Shown piece by piece: positions 59,924 to 64,000 of a stretch of 64,000 nt of DNA; the first letter of the stretch is position 1; each line of letters opens with the position of its first letter. This DNA is from Spodoptera frugiperda (taxonomy: Eukaryota; Arthropoda; Insecta; Lepidoptera; Noctuidae): positions 1,178,001 to 1,242,000 of the forward strand of contig NC_064220.1 in the NCBI RefSeq assembly GCF_023101765.2, written 5' to 3'. The notes beneath the pieces are model-generated. The model had not been told where the DNA came from. It searched no databases and worked only from the letters and a program-made list of their open reading frames with translations. A program made the translations under genes and the position numbers.

Positions 59924-60261
59924 TTTTTTTTTTTTTTTTTTTTTTTAGGGTGGAAAATCATCCAATGACTTCTCCCGCCTTGGGCGAGGCGAGAGGGAGT
60001 GTCAGACTCTTACTGACTAAAAACCACCCCGTTCCTATTCCTGCCCGTCGAGCCGGAGCCCCGGTAAACCCGCTAGGTAGTCCGCAGCTCCGGATTAGGC
60101 ATCAGCCCTACTGGGCCCCATCTGTGGTGGTCTGATGGCTCTTTGAGGCGCGCGCAGAACGCGACGCGCCGCACGCACGGGTCTGGTTCTGGTCGGGCGG
60201 CGAGCTACCCTTGCTCACCGTCCGCAGACCCGCACTTACGGTGGCCGGAGATCGTCTCGCG
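59924..60261 (-). mobile_element. R1-clade LINE tail copy, 338 bp, with 15-bp target duplication
   Basis: Extends beyond the tail into the last codons of the LINE ORF (inverse of 37660-37992), ending at CGCGAGACG. ATATACGTATATACT at 59909-59923 and 60262-60276 is a perfect duplication; the target is nearly palindromic. Confidence 0.92.
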
Positions 60262-60324
60262 ATATACGTATATACTAGCATATCGTACAAGCAGCTATTT
60301 TACGCCTCTTCTCAAACGTACAAG

Positions 60325-60545
60325 GTCTGAGTTTTAATCACTACGCTTGCTCAATGCGTGTCGGCGATTTCAAACTTATAATTAGTTATTATCAGGTTTC
60401 CTCATGATGTTTTCTTTCACCATTTGTCAGTGGTGTCTAAATAATCTTAGACAATACATATATCTCGGAAAAAGTCACATTGTCGTCTGTAGGTTCGAAC
60501 CAGCACCCTCATGCATGAGAAGCGGACGTTTTAAACCACGACATA
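60325..60545 (-). mobile_element. Third-family SINE copy
   Basis: AATCACTACGCTTGCTCAATG, AAAAGTCACATTGTCG, GTTCGAACC and AGAAGCGGACGTTTTAAACC appear in family order. Confidence 0.55.
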
Positions 60546-61899
60546 GTCGAACTAATCCAAAGCTTCGTGCTGTAGAAAATGATTGGGAAATGTGTTATAT
60601 TACCATAATTTTCCATTTATGTATTACATTAAACATTATTTTCATACTACACTACAATAATTTTTGTATAACAATTTAAGGTCCATGAACGAGTGAAAGA
60701 CTGGTATTTTAAATTTTAAGAGAAATGGAGCCATTAAGCGTTTACAAGTCAGAGTAGCGACGAAAAATATTAAATATTTTACAGAAGATTTGCACGTACT
60801 TATTTATTTTTTCAACACAAAGGACTGTTTTGTAGTCAAGTCTCGTTAAAAACTTTTTAATACCGTCTGCACAGTGTAAAAAGATTATTTTCTTGCATGC
60901 ATACCAAACTTTTTTTGTTGGTGGTTTAAATTACTTGTATCTAAAAAATGTCAAACGAATATTCAAATTGGAGATCGACGACTACTCGAACGCGAAAGTT
61001 TTTCTAAACAAAAGTCGTAAAGAGTAGTGATGGAGTTTCTTGTTCATTTTTCTTTGTTTAAGTCTTTGCGAAATGGTTTTTACTTTAATTGAACTTCTAT
61101 GAAAGACTAAAGTCTAGTATAAAGAGGCATGTACAAATTTGAAAAAGAAACATTAAACCGATGATTCTAAGAACAAAATTTCTTTTTTTTAAGTCTAATG
61201 GACTTCCTGATGATTGGACTTGCTTATTTACTGGTTGTTTGTTGGGCTAGATTTTGGAGCTAAAATATCGCAAAATATCAGGCGAGGCCTTTGTTCTGCA
61301 TTGGACGTCTTACAGCTGATGATGTTGTCTTAAGTGTAAACATACAAATATCTATTCTTAATTATTGCAAAGAATCGAAGATAATACAAGAAAATAATAG
61401 CATGCAATATGTAAAGATGCATTAAAATTACTGATGACTGTTAGTCGATGACGGCGTTGGCGTTTCATAGTCTCTGCCTACCCCAATGGGAGACAAGCCT
61501 AGAGTTATGTAAGTAAGTATGCAATAAAAATAAAATTATACCTTTCCGTATACATGCTTTTAACAGCGCATAAATAATTGAATAAATGATAACTCACACA
61601 GCTATTTAATATTCAAGTTCCAAAGTGCACTCGATACGTAATTCTCAGATACATTACGGCTTAATTGAACTTAGCTTGCACTCAACGGATGGGCCCTGAA
61701 AGGTCATAAGCATACAACAACAATTTACGCGCCACGTGTAAGTAGAAGTTGGTAAGTGAAATTTGTTTTTTTTTTTACACAAAGAACTTAACTTACTGCA
61801 ATTTACTAATGTTTTTATTTTGTTTATGGGATACTGGGAAATGTTTAGACAAACATAAGTTGGACCATAACAGTTATAATTGGTTTTTGGGCTTAAGTT
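60546..61899. other. AT-rich stretch with no gene seen
   Basis: Scraps of dispersed repeats (GGCGAGGCCTTTGTTCTGC near 61281; CTCTGCCTACCCC near 61471) but no complete element or coding frame. Confidence 0.4.
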
Positions 61900-62215
61900 T
61901 ATGTAACTTCACGCCTTGAACCCCGAAGGGGTGCCTACCCCTTGGGGGTTCAAGGCGTGAAGTTGCACATTACAGCAGGTAATGCCGCTATATAATGTAG
62001 GCCCTTCTTTTCACCATTTGTGTTATAAGTCCCATGTAATAGGGGGTGAGCCTATTGCCATATACTGGACACAGTTCCAGACTCCGTGCTACTATTGAGA
62101 AATTTTCGAAAAACCGAAAAGTGCCTAGTTATAGTTTGCCCGACCAGAGAATCGAACCCGAGACCCCTTGTTTGGCAGTCGAACTTGCGGCCACTCGATT
62201 AACGAGGTATTAGGT
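61900..62215 (-). mobile_element. Second-family SINE copy with inverted tail duplication
   Basis: AGAATCGAACCCGAGACCCC and CGAACTTGCGGCCACTCGAT are the inverted head. The tail is doubled as a 20-bp-arm hairpin at 61905-61964. Confidence 0.7.
61905..61964. repeat. Hairpin with 20-bp perfect arms
   Basis: 61905-61924 (AACTTCACGCCTTGAACCCC) is the exact inverse of 61945-61964; the 20-base spacer holds a second inverted pair AAGGGGT/ACCCCTT. The arms are the 3' end of the second SINE family. Confidence 0.85.
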
Positions 62216-62456
62216 TGCTTTCACATGTCTAATATGTATAAACTACACATACAAGTACTACGATGCAGGAGAAAATTCTAGTGTAGGTAAACAGTATTTT
62301 TTAAAATTACGTGATTACGTAGTTAATCTGCTTACGTAAACACGTACACTTTTAGAAGTTTATGTAAAAAAATAAATATGAAATGTGCGGAGATATTTTG
62401 TCGTAGCAACTTTTAAGTATATGTATGTTTACTTTCCTAATTATGTTAACTGGTAC

Positions 62457-62676
62457 CGCGCGCGCCTCATAAAGCCATCGGACCACCACATATGGGGCCC
62501 AGTAGGGCTGACGCCTGATCGGAAGCTGCGGACTACCTAACGGGTTTACCGGGGCTCCGGCTCGAAAAGCAGGAGTAGGAACGGAGTGGTTTTAAGCCAT
62601 TATGAGTCTGACACTCCCTCTCGCCTCGCCCAAAGCGGGAGAAGTCATTGGATGATTTTCTCTCCTTAAAAAAAGG
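62457..62676 (+). mobile_element. R1-clade LINE tail copy
   Basis: Begins in the 3' UTR at CGCGCGCGCCTCATAAAGCC and runs to GATGATTTTCTCTCC and an A run. A 15-bp-arm hairpin follows 17 bases later. Confidence 0.85.
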
Positions 62677-62692
62677 AAGAAACACTACGAAG

Positions 62693-62724
62693 GATAAAAC
62701 ACTACGATCTCGTAGTGTTTTATC
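62693..62724. repeat. Hairpin with 15-bp perfect arms and 2-base loop
   Basis: GATAAAACACTACGA, TC, then the exact inverse. It follows the LINE tail copy ending at about 62676; AAACACTACGA also occurs once more just upstream (62680-62690). Confidence 0.8.
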
Positions 62725-63289
62725 ATGGTTTGGACAGTGGCTGGGTGAATGAATTCTGTATTGTGTGTTTACGAACGTATATTCGATTCGAATTGTGTTC
62801 TTTGTGCGGTCTACCACATCCACTCCGAAAATATCTTACCTGACCTGGGAACCTAACTGAAGTAATAGTCAGTGTTACAGGACCAATTACGTAGTCTTAT
62901 ATTAAATAGCATAAATAGTAGAACTGGCGAAAAACAACCATGCCTACTATAAGGTTCAACTCTGCCGATCTTTCAACAAAAAGATACGTAAAATGTTATG
63001 TTAAAATTTATTTCTAAAATTGTTTTTAAAATTAAATTTTACATTAAAAACTCTCGTTTAGCAGCTATTTCATATTTAAATGGCCTTGAGACGGTTGTTA
63101 CGTGTCTAGTTTAAATTATATTACGTTTTATTATTATAATAATACGTACCATAATATTATGTACCGTAGCAACATGTTTGATAATCCCTGAAGGGTGGAT
63201 CTGTACTTGTATGTATAACTACTAGGAAAAATATTATTATAATAATATATTTACTAGAAATATCTTGATTTAGCTCATGAGGTTGTCGA

Positions 63290-63600
63290 CATGTGGGATG
63301 TAGATTCAGCAATCATTGTGCCGATAGTCGTATCTGCCAATGGCCTTATAGCCAAAAGCCTCGACCAACACCTGAGTAGGCTAACGTTAGATGGTTGGAT
63401 CAAGAGCCTGATGCAGAAGGCAGTACTTCTGGACACGGCGCGTATTGTCCGGAAATTCCTCTCTCTTGAGCCCTGACCACCGGTAGCTTGGATTTATCCC
63501 GTTACTGGTGGGCTACTGCTTTTTATATTTTTAAATGTTTTATTTTTTTTTCTTTTTAATTTAATATTTAAAAATGTAACAACCAAGTAAAAGAAATAAA
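63290..63600 (+). mobile_element. LINE ORF end and 3' UTR (copy 2)
   Basis: The open frame 63291-63476 reads ..AIIVPIVVSANGLIAKSLDQ, LMQKAVLLDTARIVRKFLSL and stops. This V(I/V)VSA.G.I..SL..QKA.L..(A/C)RIVR.FL pattern is one I associate with the C-terminal segment of some insect LINE reverse transcriptases. Clade is uncertain. Confidence 0.6.
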
Positions 63601-63634
63601 TGAATGAGTTATTTACTAGCTAAGTTACTCTACC

Positions 63635-63835
63635 GATCCGAAGCTGCGGATTTACCGGGGTCAGTAAGAGTCTGACTGCCATATCATAGACATTAAATGA
63701 TTACTTAAACTATTCCTTAGTAACGATTTCGTATCGAAAACAATTGCTAAGGACGGGGTTAAGTAACCATTAAATGACTCTGAGTTAGGCAGTGATACTC
63801 CTTCTTGCCTCACCCAAGAGTGGACAAGTCATAGG
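63635..63835 (+). mobile_element. R1-clade LINE tail copy interrupted by a MITE
   Basis: GAAGCTGCGG..TTTACCGGGG and GTCAGTAAGAGTCTGAC come first, then foreign sequence (63683-63785), then the family resumes with TGATACTCCTTCTTGCCTCACCC and AAGTCATAGGATG. Confidence 0.7.
63683..63785. mobile_element. Palindromic MITE inside LINE tail
   Basis: The left part ATTAAATGATTACTTAAAC..CCTTAG and the right part CTAAGG..TTAAGTAACCATTAAATG are inverted copies about 45 bases long. A related copy lies at 56227-56312. Confidence 0.6.
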
Positions 63836-64000
63836 ATGTATCTCTCACAAAAAGGTAACTTTACCGAACATAAGGCACCAATCTTGATTATTTATCTTGA
63901 TATAGCTTACAAAAATTTGATTTAAGAAGTATTGCTCGAAAAAATAAGCGCATCAAAGATTAACAATCGATTAATAAAGTATGAGAATTATTCCAATTAA

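Noticed and set aside
1..64000. CRISPR array, bacterial operon or prophage
   Set aside because: Introns, poly(A)-tailed retroelements and codon patterns are eukaryotic; no regularly spaced repeats were seen.

Overview
This window looks like nuclear genomic DNA from a moth (Lepidoptera; the repeat families suggest a noctuoid, but the species cannot be fixed by eye). It is AT-rich and gene-poor, carries spliceosomal introns with clean GT..AG borders, and is packed with short interspersed elements, MITEs and LINE fragments that I recognise as typical of moth genomes.

Only one protein gene is certain. CPSF6 (cleavage and polyadenylation specificity factor subunit 6, the 68-kDa subunit of CFIm) runs on the plus strand from an ATG at 11936 to a TAG at 24394-24396. 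I could join 14 coding exons with consistent phase throughout, giving a predicted 729-residue protein: acidic N-terminus, RRM, long proline/glycine/histidine-rich linker, a conserved C-terminal block, and an RD/RE/RS-rich tail. A likely poly(A) signal lies at 25515-25520. Intron 2 (4.84 kb) contains a strong unused splice acceptor followed by two poly(A) signals, which could form an alternative terminal exon.

Left of CPSF6 (1-11,800) most of the DNA is AT-rich with no recognisable gene. Two weak candidates are listed: a divergent minus-strand first coding exon (10592-10621) and a plus-strand terminal exon (9966-10055).

Right of CPSF6 (25,550-64,000) there is no convincing host gene. The region is a mosaic of transposable-element debris. 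The dominant family is the 3' end of an R1-clade non-LTR retrotransposon: one 0.9-kb copy keeps the C-terminal part of the reverse-transcriptase ORF (37086-37992, 13-bp target-site duplication), and about 18 shorter copies of its last 0.1-0.34 kb are scattered through the window, several with perfect target-site duplications. Other families are at least three tRNA-like SINEs, a degraded Tc1/mariner-type element with terminal inverted repeats, two hAT-like MITEs (one with a perfect 8-bp duplication), TTAA-associated and palindromic MITEs, and ORF ends of another LINE. Nested insertions give a relative order of events at several sites.

I did not find an evident new biological system. The most biologically interesting leads are the possible intronic polyadenylation and in-frame cassette exons in CPSF6 (itself a regulator of poly(A)-site choice), and the SINE-like spread of the R1-clade tail. 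All coordinates of degraded repeats are approximate because they were read by eye.
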